From NCBI GenBank assembly GCA_951230915.1, contig OX579637.1:36642001-36706000 (forward strand): a DNA stretch of 64,000 nucleotides, in the 5' to 3' direction. Shown here piece after piece: positions 54,669 through 64,000 of the stretch (the stretch's first letter is position 1; each line of letters begins with the position of its first letter). Source of the DNA: Antitrichia curtipendula. Its lineage: Eukaryota; Streptophyta; Bryopsida; Hypnales; Leucodontaceae. The translations under genes were made by a program, and so were the position numbers. The notes beneath the pieces are model-generated. The model searched no databases. It was not told where the DNA came from and was given only the letters and a program-made list of their open reading frames with translations.

Positions 54669-57600
54669 ATGATGTATTGGTGTCGCTCTCTCGTTCTCTA
54701 CAAGATTGTCCACACCCCATTCGTCGAAATGGACAATGCAGATGAAGTTGAACACCAATTCTTGTTTTTTGTTTGTCATGGCCATCGAACTCCGTTTTCA
54801 GCGATACTCGAGGCTAAAAGACTCATCTTTTCGATCACAAGGAATGAGATTCCTCTTCCCAAGGTGGTTTGGGTTGGAAATGGGCAACTCATTGAGGGTG
54901 TTCTAGTGGATATCGAAGGCGTATCCACCATGGTCCGTGAGGCTATCAAGGAATTGTACCAGGAGTTCAAAAGGGACGTGGTCCTGGATATGCCCGCTTA
55001 CTATTCTAAAAGAGATCGGCTGCTCCAAAGCAAATCGGGAGGAGGACTGCATGACAACCTCCGTGACAACAGAGTCGGGTATTGGTTCATTTCAAACCCG
55101 AGCAACCACTGTTCTGATTTCACCTTGAGTCTTGCCCATCACATCGTGGGCGATGCCATCCTGTGTCGCCGGTTCGTGGATCGCATTGACGAGGCGGGGA
55201 GAAAGATTATTTGGAACCGAGATGCACTAAGTTGTTGGATGCACAAGGTTGGGATGTGGCTGCAGAAACTCCTGTCCGTAGCACATCTCATCGCAAGCCA
55301 GCCGGGCCGTGGTGTCGAATTTCTCTCTAGTGCAATCCGCAACACCCCTGCCCAAATTCGGGGGGTATATTTTGTAGGTGGTCTGGTGATGTTCCTCTCT
55401 CTTTATGGAAAGGCAAATGGTCTTCGTGGAGCGCAACGACCTGTTGCTCGATATCTTTGCAAAGATACATCATTTTTGCTAACCAACTATCTTACGTATG
55501 TCCGAGAGATGGAGGTCCTCGCTTCCACGGTCTTGTACAGAGCAGATCAAACCACGCTATATAATCAACTCTTGGCAGTGAAGGGAGGGCAGGCTCTGTC
55601 CAGTCGTGGTTTATCAGAAGGGGTCTCCAGATTATTTCTCTCTCACTTCCACGTTGCACTACCTCTGAATTCTTGGCGACACATGGCCATCGCCTGGATG
55701 CATAGATTTCTGAAATACGGCAAGGATTCAGTGCTGGTGTGCAATGGGCCTCTAGACAGCCAGGCGGGCCATTTGCAACAGATTGCCAGCAGGGTGTATG
55801 GTCGGTCTAATTTCGACCATCCAAGTATTGGACGGGACGAGTTTCAGTTGTACCGATTGGCATCCTTTGAATGGCATAAACTGCTGCATCTCGCATCCGA
55901 TAGTCTTCCTCCCTCTGAAGCTCCAGTGGATCAAGACGATGTCGGTACAACACTCGTCACCAGGACCGATCATGTCCACCATCACCATCATCATGCAATG
56001 AAAGTGGTTTGGTCCGTCGGAGACGTCGCCATGGGTTTAGCATCCCTGACTTGTTCGGAATTTGCTGTACACGGTCTGAATTTGCTCGGATACGACAAGT
56101 TCAAGAGCTCACATCAAGCATTGGCAATACATTGGATTCTAGCCCGCCGAGAGGATCTCTTGGTTGTCCTGCCGACGGGTGGAGGCAAGACGCTACTCTT
56201 CCTCTTACCCGCCTTGGTCGAAAGGGGCCGCTACACCACTGTCGTCGTGTGCCCTTTCATGGCGCTGAAGAAGGAGATGCGCCATTGTTTGGAGAATGCT
56301 GGGATGTCCATCCAAGTGTATTTGGGTGCGGTGGCTATCGATGTTGTCGACATTTTATTGGTCTCCGTGGAGCAATGTTTGTTGCAAGGGGTTCAAAATC
56401 ATCTTGGATGCTTGCATGGAGAAGGTCGGCTTACAAGGATTGTTGTGGATGAGTGCCACCTAGCACTCATAGCAAGCTCATGGCGACCGGCCATGCACGG
56501 CATGCAGCACATTTGCAAAGTGCCCGTTCCTCTACTCCTCCTATCAGTCACTGTGCCTCCGAACATGGAAGATCCATTGAGGCGGTTCTTCAATTCCCAG
56601 CTATCCATTGTGCGAAGTCCGACAACTCGGGCCAACATCGCCTACCAAGTGATGAAGGATAGTGGCCCTCTGGATGCCATCTTGGTCAGACTTCTCAGGT
56701 CGGGACCCACCACTCCAAAATCCATCGTCTTTTGTAGAGGACGCAAAGATACGGGAACCTTGGCTACACTGCTTATTTCCCATGGCTTCACCATTGTGTA
56801 TTACCATGGACATTTAGATGAAACCTCAAAAAGTGCAGCTCAAGACTCGTGGATGATAGGGGACACAGATATCATGGTGGCAACGGGGGCTTTCGGTGCG
56901 GGAATCGATTTTGGTGCAGTTCGACTCATTGTTCATATGGATGAGCCTTATTCCATGATCGACTTAGCGCAGGAAAGTGGTCGGGGCGGCCGGGATGGAT
57001 TGCCAAGCAAACATGTCATATTGTTGCCGATGTCGTGGCAAGCACGGGCGGAGGCCTGCACCAAGCTTGTGGATTTCATGAGTGGGTTCAAGTGCAGACG
57101 TTTGGTTTTAGAAGAATACATGGATGGATGCGGGTTTGATTGCTTCTCTTCTGAATCGAGACGATGCGATGTGTGTGAATCCAACGCCACCTGTGTAAAA
57201 TCCCGGAACGTGACGGCCTTGACAACTTCTACTGGGGCAAACCTCATCGAGGATGATATAGACTTGTTTGCTAACATGGATGAGGATGCATTGGCCGCGT
57301 TGGAGGAGAGACCTAGCAGGAGAATTTCCCTCGCAAATGTATTGTTGTCTGGATCGACACAAGACACACGGGAACGACATGGAAACCAATCGCTCACTTT
57401 CTTGGATCTAGCTCAGTTCCTCAAGGGAGCCAAGGATGATTGCATCCTCTGTATCATAAATGAACGACGGGGTTGCCACCATCCAATCTCGCAGTGCTCA
57501 TATACTCAACATCTATGTTTCAAGTGCCTAGCCAACTGGCACGGGTCCTCGAACTGCCGAAATCGATTGCAGTGGAGGGGCGGACAATGCTTCGGCTGCG

Positions 57601-57863
57601 GCCTGCCCAACACTCTCGGACAGCAGGTGATGCACCCTGAGCGTTTCGGGTCAGGGTGCAATTCCATCGGAGAGGACAAGGTGGTGCCTGCTTGTTGGTG
57701 GTTTTGGAGGGATGTGAAAAGATTTCGGGACATTCAAGAAACATCGGGTTGCTATAGGTGCAACAGCGATCACGAATTTGCAAATTGGCTGACTAGTCCA
57801 AATGCAGATTATCAATCAAATGCCATTTACTTGCTCACTTTGTATGTGAATTTTTTGCAATGA
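54669..57863 (+). CDS. RecQ-like DNA helicase, resembling telomere-linked helicases
   Basis: 1,064 residues, ATG 54,669 to TGA 57,861-57,863, unbroken. Residues 1-430 form an N-terminal domain with QPGRGVEFLSSAIRN and GVYFVGGLVMFLSLYGK, a pattern I associate with fungal subtelomeric RecQ (TLH) proteins. A His run (about 437-443) follows. Helicase core: motif I PTGGGKT (Lys507), Ia VVVCPFMALKKEM, motif II DECH (594-597), III SVT, IV IVFCRGRKDTG, V ATGAFGAGIDFG and VI QESGRGGRDG (768-777). The RecQ-type zinc region (CRRLVLEEYMDGCG...CDVC) is next. The last 160 residues are Cys/His-rich (CILC, CFKC, CFGCGLP, FGSGCNS, EDKVVPACWWFWRD), again as in TLH-type proteins. Walker A and DECH are intact, so ATPase and DNA unwinding are plausible; nuclear. 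The true start may lie upstream in the finger region. Confidence 0.82.
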   Translation: MMYWCRSLVLYKIVHTPFVEMDNADEVEHQFLFFVCHGHRTPFSAILEAKRLIFSITRNEIPLPKVVWVGNGQLIEGVLVDIEGVSTMVREAIKELYQEFKRDVVLDMPAYYSKRDRLLQSKSGGGLHDNLRDNRVGYWFISNPSNHCSDFTLSLAHHIVGDAILCRRFVDRIDEAGRKIIWNRDALSCWMHKVGMWLQKLLSVAHLIASQPGRGVEFLSSAIRNTPAQIRGVYFVGGLVMFLSLYGKANGLRGAQRPVARYLCKDTSFLLTNYLTYVREMEVLASTVLYRADQTTLYNQLLAVKGGQALSSRGLSEGVSRLFLSHFHVALPLNSWRHMAIAWMHRFLKYGKDSVLVCNGPLDSQAGHLQQIASRVYGRSNFDHPSIGRDEFQLYRLASFEWHKLLHLASDSLPPSEAPVDQDDVGTTLVTRTDHVHHHHHHAMKVVWSVGDVAMGLASLTCSEFAVHGLNLLGYDKFKSSHQALAIHWILARREDLLVVLPTGGGKTLLFLLPALVERGRYTTVVVCPFMALKKEMRHCLENAGMSIQVYLGAVAIDVVDILLVSVEQCLLQGVQNHLGCLHGEGRLTRIVVDECHLALIASSWRPAMHGMQHICKVPVPLLLLSVTVPPNMEDPLRRFFNSQLSIVRSPTTRANIAYQVMKDSGPLDAILVRLLRSGPTTPKSIVFCRGRKDTGTLATLLISHGFTIVYYHGHLDETSKSAAQDSWMIGDTDIMVATGAFGAGIDFGAVRLIVHMDEPYSMIDLAQESGRGGRDGLPSKHVILLPMSWQARAEACTKLVDFMSGFKCRRLVLEEYMDGCGFDCFSSESRRCDVCESNATCVKSRNVTALTTSTGANLIEDDIDLFANMDEDALAALEERPSRRISLANVLLSGSTQDTRERHGNQSLTFLDLAQFLKGAKDDCILCIINERRGCHHPISQCSYTQHLCFKCLANWHGSSNCRNRLQWRGGQCFGCGLPNTLGQQVMHPERFGSGCNSIGEDKVVPACWWFWRDVKRFRDIQETSGCYRCNSDHEFANWLTSPNADYQSNAIYLLTLYVNFLQ

Positions 57864-58837
57864 CAGTGAAGTTGTCATAGAAGCAAGCAACTGGTTTAGG
57901 GTTTTAAGGCCTATTTCAACATGGCTGGACACGTCGTGTTGAAGGTCGTTATTTCTGTACTCAGAAATTTGTTTCTCAAATCAATGGAGTACTCTTAGGA
58001 TCCTTTGCACGATAACTGTTAATTTGGTGTTTAAGGCTTCGGAGTCCATTGATCTGTCCACACATTTCCGGATCCAGTTTCTGGTTAATATTCGTGAGTG
58101 CTCATGAAGCTATAATGGAAATCGGTGGAACCACCTAGGTCCTTGGTTTCTCGAGCATTGCACTATGCAGTGAAGATGCACGTATATCGACATGTATCGG
58201 AATCCGGATTTCTCTAGAATCCCGGTAGTTCTCTATTTGGATGCTTGCATATATCGACATGTATCGGTATACCGGTATCTCTGCATCGCCGGTTCAGGGT
58301 TTTGGGTATGAAATTCACAAGTGAAATGGTATACATGGTTTACGTGGATTTGTACACAATTCATAAGTGAAACGCACCGATTTGTGTTGACGTGTATGCA
58401 ATTAAGAAACGAAATATACAATTCATGTACATGTGTATGAAATCGATGTGTGACACCTACAGATAATGTGGATTCGAGGAGTTCTATCGACCTCCCTTCG
58501 AAACCATCCCTGTACTGGCTGGACTAAAACCGTGAATATGGGGGAATCTTGCACTGAGCCTAGCGATTTTGGATTCCCAGCAATACACAAGATATTGTCA
58601 TGGTTGTTTGCTCGTGTAAAGATCGAAGTAAGGGAATACCAGACCTCGTTTTGAGTTTCGTTGCGGCTGGGACATTATGTTTCAAGGAGTCTTGTCGACC
58701 TCCATTCGAAATCAACTCTCCTCTACCTGAATTCAAAACGTGCATACACAGGAATCTTTTATACAGCCTATCGATGTCGGATTAGCGTGATACTTAGCCA
58801 GCTGTCGTCGAGATACTAGGCCAGCTGTCATCGAGGT
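57864..58837. other. Non-coding downstream of the RecQ-like gene
   Basis: Begins with gtttagggtttt near 57,895. Contains catgtatcgg..tcgacatgtatcgg repeats near 58,190-58,265 and a diverged duplication (ctatcgacctcccttcgaaa at 58,484 and cttgtcgacctccattcgaaa near 58,691). No gene supported. Confidence 0.5.
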
Positions 58838-59386
58838 TTAGGGTGAGGGTTCAGGATATTTAGATATTAAGATATCGGCAGGTATTGAGTAGCCGACATC
58901 CGGAAATATCGACCAGCCGATACTTGTGACCAGCCGATACTCTGCGGCAATTACCAGGACCGACCGGTCTGGTCCGGCGATGGACGTCGAGAACTCAGTA
59001 GAGTGGGTGTCGCTAGCCCACTCTGCCGCCCCTGCCGACAGGAGGCCATGCTCAATGAGCCAGGCCAACGTGGTTTTAGGGTCCTGTCGGGGTGGTTGAG
59101 AAACTGTCGTCGGTATCTCATCGGCCGCTTGCACTCGAAATGTGGCCTTGGCTGCCGGCCTCTCCTCGAGAAACGCCCGCCTCTTCTTGCCAAATGCTGT
59201 CGTCGGCAACGGCGCAGTGCCAGACGGCCCGGGGCCCACAGTAGTCGCGGGAAGTGACCCAGCAGGCGTCGTGAGCCCGGCACTAGTGCTGGTCAAAAAC
59301 CCTTCACCCCAGGCGTTGACAACACCAACCCTCGTCGGCGTGGAGGGGCTGTTCAACAAAGTCATAGCAGGATCAGAACTCTCCAT
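58838..59386 (-). pseudogene. Ulp1-element gene, internal fragment
   Basis: Minus-strand open stretch of 182 codons reading MESSDPAMTLLNSPSTPTRVG..., matching the part of the 63,051 gene that reads MESSDSDATLSNSPSTALRVG, and continuing into the part that aligns with the relic near 44,800-45,100 (FGKKRRAFLEERPAAKATF; ETVSQ/PRQDPKTTLAW-like). It has neither the N-terminal finger nor the protease. The last 30 codons turn into GATATC-type repeat sequence, so the fragment was truncated. Confidence 0.65.
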
Positions 59387-59929
59387 GCCAGGTTTGGATG
59401 GCAGCGGCGACGATGTTGGGGTCCCGATGTTGACGACGTTGGCGACGATGTTGAGAATTGTTATACTTGATTGGAATGGTTTAACCCCTCACCGCAGAAG
59501 CTCTAACCATGTCAAAAAACAACCTTGCTTTTCAAGTGTTATAAATCTAAATGTGAGTAAGGTATAAAAATCTCAACCGTACAATATTATATTGTGCATG
59601 TTGTAGATGGTGTAAATCAAATTTGGGGTCATTTGACCGTATAGATTGAAAGATTATAATTGTTTAGTGTTGAAAAAGGATGCTGAAATTTTCCTAAAAA
59701 CACATTTCGAGGTGGAATTTGATTTCTAAACCTACTCAAATGAAAAAACTTTAAACACAAGGTGATTCTGAACCAAAAGACAAACACTTTGGTGGAAAAA
59801 AAACACATTTAATTGACTCATTGCATTTGCAAAGTTGTTTTGAAATGTCAAAAAATAGTGAAAAAAGTAGCAAAAAAACACATCTAGAGCTGAACCTACC
59901 TCTGCTAAAATGCTTCTCAGTCAATCATA
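59387..59929. other. AT-rich non-coding stretch
   Basis: No supported feature. Confidence 0.5.
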
Positions 59930-60420
59930 TCTTCTTGGATTGATATGAAAATTTTCCCACAAGAATTAGACTAGTACGTGAAACTTTTCCAACAAAAATT
60001 ATTGAAAAAAACTCCTGTATGAAGAAGTTATAAGCCACCAAAGTTCACTGTAATGCAAAAATGTCTAGATTTTGAACTTCGAATTGCTCCCAAGCATTCA
60101 AAACAACTTGGGTTGACATGAAAATTTAACCACAATAACTAGACTTCCAGGGAAACATAACACAACAAATTTGATTGAAAACAAACATTGGATGAAGGAG
60201 ATACAAGCCCCCGAAGTTGCAGCCTTCAAATGCAGTTTGGTGAATTCAAATTGAACCTTTGAACTTCGATTGTCTATCAAAAAATCAATAAAGCTCGCAT
60301 TGATCTGAAAATTCTGCCACATAAACTAGAAGAGAGAGCGCAACTTTACCAACAAGTTTTATTGAGTTTGGACATCGGATGCAAAAATTACAGCACTTTG
60401 AATTTTCATTGAGGACACTT
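59930..60420. repeat. Degenerate tandem repeat, 3 units of about 170-190 bp
   Basis: tgaaaattt..ccaca occurs near 59,946, 60,118 and 60,305, each followed by an actaga block, an (a)caacaa(a/g)ttt..attga block and, about 80 bp on, a (g)aagtt..(c)aagcc(a/c)cc(g/a)aagtt block in the first two units. Confidence 0.6.
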
Positions 60421-60789
60421 TTCGTCCCCTCCGGCGATGACTGAGGGGTTAAGAAGTGAGTGTCATTTATACAAGACTAAAAATGGCAATTGTATATTAC
60501 GTTATGCAAAATTCTTTGAAAAGGTACAAAAAGCGGTAGTTCATAAGATTATTGGACATGACTACATAACCACGTTTTGGGCACTATGGCTCTATCTCAA
60601 GTGGTCGATCCATTTCTGTACCTTTCCAATCAATCTTTCATTGATTTAAATGAAATGGAAACATAGGCAATATTTAGACTTTGGAGTATCACGTTGCGGG
60701 TTTATCAAGCATAAAAGTACGAAGTGAAGATGAATAAAATGCACATTTTCTAAATTCATGGAGTTGGAATGGAAATAAAAAAATTGAAT

Positions 60790-61450
60790 AACCATCAAAC
60801 ATTGCTTTAGGGTTTAGGACATCGGAAACCCTATAGAGCGTAGTCATGAATCCCATGATGAGTGGCACCCGAAATCCAGTGTTCCCATGGGTCTCACCCG
60901 TGTGCCGGCATCGGAGCGCTCCAACCGCCTGCACTGGAAGGAGACGTTCTATGCAAGACGTCTTTTCGATCCTCATACCCATAGGTGGGACGGGTCGGCA
61001 TAGGGTTGCCGTGGGGTTGTCCTGCGGCGCGGGCACTTGAGTGCCCGACACGCTCGATGTCCTCCTCGCTGCAAAATTGGTATGCCTCCTTTTGGCTTGG
61101 ATTCTTCGTCGTCCGCGCACTTGGCGTCACGAGGTTTGCTTTGCTATCGGCCCAGAGCCTCGTCCTTGCTCGCTGTGGCGCTCGGAGAGGTCCACGCGAG
61201 CGGGCGTACATTGGACAAGAGCACATGGCGGAGGAAGAGGTCTTCTGATCACGGCGCGGTGGCTTCGACCGGACGGCGGAGGCAGAGGTCTCCTGATCAC
61301 AACGCAGCGGCTTCGACCGTAGGGCGGAGGAAGAGGTCTCTGGATCACGGCGCAGTGGCTTCAAGCACGCAGGCAGAGATGGACGGTCTAGGGTTGCTTG
61401 CACTTGCGGCCTCCACGCTCTGGTACGTGGACTGGCCATCTCCACTTGTC
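60790..61450 (-). repeat. Dispersed repeat R, copy 2, with a 48-bp internal triplication
   Basis: Reverse orientation relative to 46,260-46,810. At 61,227, 61,275 and 61,323 the word ggcggagg(a/c)agaggtct begins three head-to-tail 48-bp units (16 codons each if translated on the minus strand, RSKPLR-DQETS-type). Copy 1 has only one unit. Confidence 0.65.
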
Positions 61451-63050
61451 GTTCGCAGCTCAGGGCTGCAAGGTTTTAGGGTTGAGGCAGACCCGACAAG
61501 CTCGTCCTCCAAAACCGCAACGGTTTAGGGTGGACGCATCACCCAGGTTTTAAGGGTCCCAAGCGCTCTGCTCTTCCTCTCGTTGCATTTGGATGCGTTC
61601 CGAGTTAGGGTTTAGGATTACAATACGCGTCCCCGTACGTTTTGAGAAGCACTAGAAACTTTCTTTTTCATTATGTGTTTCGAGACCTTACTCCGGCCCT
61701 AGGGTTTAGGGTCTCCTCCTCGTTCTCTTTCCATCACGGCCCTATAGATCCGCCATGCTGTGATGTTTTCAATTCAGGGTTGTCTGTCTCTCTTTCCCAT
61801 GGGCTATCGCAGGATGCGCTTAGGTCCTCGTTATCAGTAAGGAGCTTCGGAATCGAGTTTCGAAACTCAAGGAATATCGCGATATCTGACGCAGGGGTAT
61901 CGGGATATTTCTTGCTGGGAAATGGAGACCTCAGGAGGGACCTTCGAGTTGAGGCAGATAATGAGTCTTTGCAATTCATTTGAAAATCATCCTTAATCAA
62001 ATGTCCAACATTGAATGGCACGCATTTCTACATGATTTCGACTGCTCTGGTCCTCCTCTCCTTGGGTTAGGGTGCGCCGAGTTTTAGGATTCCGAAGAGA
62101 CACGTCCTTGTTTACGGTTTGACAGGCACAAGAACCGGTCTTCTCCGCTGTGTGTTTTTGAACGTCACTCGGGCCCCAGAGTTTTGGATCTCATCTGAAT
62201 TGGCTTCTCCTCACGAGAGGGCCATTTTGTTATGCTGTGATGTTTTGATTCGGTTTAGGGTGTCTGTCGATCTATCCCATGGGCTTCTGCATGATGCTTT
62301 TAGGTTTAGAGTGAATAGTGGTCACTAGAGATTGGTTGGTTTAGGGTATACCTTCAGCTGCAGTTAGATGTCCCTTATGTGGCCATCACTTAGAAACGGC
62401 GAAATATTTGTTCTGGGATTATACATTCTCGAGTCAAAACTGAGGGTTCAAGGTACTTTTTTTTAGTGGCTCCTTTGGAGTACTGAGAATTAGTCATTTT
62501 ACAGATGTCACCTTAGGTTTACGGTTGAGACGCGTAGGGAATAGTTAGATTAGACAAATACACTTATGCATGCCAATCTCGGGACATTCTCAAATCGTTC
62601 ATAGTTTTTCATACTTGGGTCGAACGATGTATTTTTCGTTACGGCACCCTGGACTTCAGGGCTCATCGGGTGATGAAGTCCGCTTGGTCTTCCACAATTC
62701 ATTTGGGTATGGCCATCAGACAAGATTGTAGATGTAGATTTGAAAATGTAGAGAAACGGGATGCCCTTCAGACCAGTTTAGGGTCTATGTGAACCCCGGT
62801 GTTTTATCACCCGGGACTTAGACTCTGCCATTTCACTCTCCCTCGCGTGGTCTCCCTATAGCTCTTTTTCGCTTTTATGTGAAGGGGCTTGTACCTCCGC
62901 CCAGCCGCTCTGGCTTTCACAGGTGCTCGTGAACAATAGAATACGGTTCCGGAAGGCTGCTTGCAACTTTGGGTCTCGAGGGTGACATGACAGACTACGT
63001 GTGCTCGTTGCAGGCCCACAGCCCATACGATCCTTGTCCGCAGCGTCGCC
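61451..63050. other. Non-coding, rich in isolated TTTAGGG heptamers
   Basis: Single or double TTTAGGG words near 61,475, 61,522, 61,605, 61,702, 62,255 and 62,340. No gene. From about 62,945 the sequence matches the 5' region of the Ulp1-element relic (45,811-45,700); aggcccacagccca precedes the ATG in both. Confidence 0.5.
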
Positions 63051-64000
63051 ATGGGGAAGCGGGGGTGGACGGACGTACAAATAGTAGACCAAATAAACGG
63101 TAACGGTATCGAAGTGCGAGAAGTCCACAAGTGGAACGGCAGACACCACCCGGAGTACTACTCGCTGGAGGAGTACAAGACGTTGATGATCGAAGGCCAT
63201 ATGCAATCCAAGGGGGCGGACGGCAAGTTCGTCTGCCGGTACTGCCGGGAGCTGAAGCAGTGGGCCCGACTCAACAGCCACCGATATAAGGGCTGCAATG
63301 AGCACAAGGACCCCGATGGAAAATGCATCCCGTTGAAGCTGTACCCGAACCTGCTCACCGACCGCACGGTTGAAGATATAGAGACGGGCCGGAGCGTCGT
63401 CGACGTCGTCCGCGAGTATAATCGGTCCAATCCCAAGCCAACGGATGACGAGGAGCCCCACGATGTTGCAGCCGCACAACGTCGACAGGAAAATCCGAGG
63501 CAAGGCAGGGGCCAAGGCCAACTCACAGGGTCGGACCGCAGCAAAAGGGTGCGGCGTCGCGAGGACGCAAACCAACGTGAATCGAAGTTGCGGAGGAGGA
63601 ACCCCATCGGCGACTACGAAGTCGGATCGTCGAGATCGCGTGCACGTCCACCCATGACGGCGGTCGGGACCCGAGGATTGTCACCGCGGACATCCACCCG
63701 TGGCATGGAGAGTTCCGATTCCGATGCCACGTTGTCGAACAGCCCCTCCACGGCATTGAGGGTCGGTTTAGGCAACACCCGGAGTCAAAGGTTATTGACC
63801 AATATTGGTGCCGCGCAAACGACGCCTGCTGGGACACCTCCAGCGACTCCTGCAAGCCTCGGGCTGTTCGACAACGCGCCGTCGCCGACAACAGCGTTTC
63901 GCGAGGAGAGGCGGTTGGCCGAGGCCAAGTTCAGGGCGCAAGCGGCCGTTGAAGAACCGAGTCCAACGAGAGTTTCTGAACCGTCCCAAAAGGTGGCCAG
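63051..64000 (+). CDS. Ulp1-element first gene, N-terminal part, open to the window edge
   Basis: ATG 63,051 (MGKRGWTDVQIV), 316 codons with no stop; it runs off the window. A C2HC finger (CRYC-x11-H-x4-C, residues about 63-83) is followed by an LYPNLLTDRT motif, then a long disordered region rich in Arg, Pro, Ser and Thr (RSKRVRRRED; MESSDSDATL; TTPAGTPPATPASLG). Homologous to the broken copies at 45,699-42,967 and 59,386-58,838, where the gene leads to a Ulp1-like protease. By that comparison the rest of this gene, including the protease, probably lies beyond 64,000. The finger suggests DNA or RNA binding. GC content is clearly higher than in the surrounding DNA. No transposase is visible, so the element class is open. 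Confidence 0.65.
   Translation, partial: MGKRGWTDVQIVDQINGNGIEVREVHKWNGRHHPEYYSLEEYKTLMIEGHMQSKGADGKFVCRYCRELKQWARLNSHRYKGCNEHKDPDGKCIPLKLYPNLLTDRTVEDIETGRSVVDVVREYNRSNPKPTDDEEPHDVAAAQRRQENPRQGRGQGQLTGSDRSKRVRRREDANQRESKLRRRNPIGDYEVGSSRSRARPPMTAVGTRGLSPRTSTRGMESSDSDATLSNSPSTALRVGLGNTRSQRLLTNIGAAQTTPAGTPPATPASLGLFDNAPSPTTAFREERRLAEAKFRAQAAVEEPSPTRVSEPSQKVA

Overview
The window reads as repeat-rich nuclear DNA of a plant-type eukaryote. Evidence: Ty3/gypsy elements with a primer-binding site complementary to the 3' end of plant-type tRNA-Asp, a pol C-terminus of the non-chromovirus Athila/Tat kind, a hAT transposase relic, a gene with GT-AG introns, and many isolated copies of the plant telomere heptamer TTTAGGG. 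A TET/JBP-like dioxygenase and a RecQ helicase resembling fungal telomere-linked helicases are not typical of seed plants. My low-confidence guess is a charophyte-grade alga (Chara-like) or an early-diverging plant.

Layout. 367-3838: a solo LTR (family A) with a 5-bp target duplication. 4.1-7.8 kb: a 20-bp palindromic repeat array, then a broken hAT transposase. 8.7-9.0 kb: a MITE-like inverted repeat. 9.4-11.6 kb: a broken protein kinase gene on the minus strand with a second 20-bp array upstream. 14.0-17.0 kb: a third array and a cluster of tandem duplications. 19.3-21.7 kb: a truncated, inverted family A LTR. 23,297-36,070: a complete 12.8-kb Ty3/gypsy element (family B) with 3.4-kb LTRs, gag and pol. 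36.1-45.8 kb: a nest of transposons: one Ulp1-protease element split by LTR insertions and an inversion, a family A LTR fragment, a family C LTR, and an inverted family B LTR (39,544-42,966). 46-63 kb: GC-richer DNA with dispersed repeats, an apparently intact TET/JBP-like gene (50,127-48,029, minus), a RecQ-like helicase (54,669-57,863, plus) and a second fragment of the Ulp1 element. 63,051-64,000: an open copy of the Ulp1 element's first gene running off the edge.

Most unusual points: (1) the LTRs of three related families (A, B, C) carry a long reading frame of about 635-650 codons behind a TATA box, with no counterpart I recognise; (2) these elements are saturated with TTCCGGAA-like motifs, used in all three codon frames; (3) family B gag and pol lie in one frame separated by TGA-CAA-TCA, the CARYYA readthrough context; (4) a TET/JBP-like oxygenase lies about 4.5 kb from a TLH-like RecQ gene in TTTAGGG-sprinkled DNA; (5) target-site duplications are exchanged between LTR copies, recording recombination that inverted 36,071-39,543. 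Almost every gene here belongs to, or is likely carried by, mobile DNA; I see no ordinary housekeeping gene.
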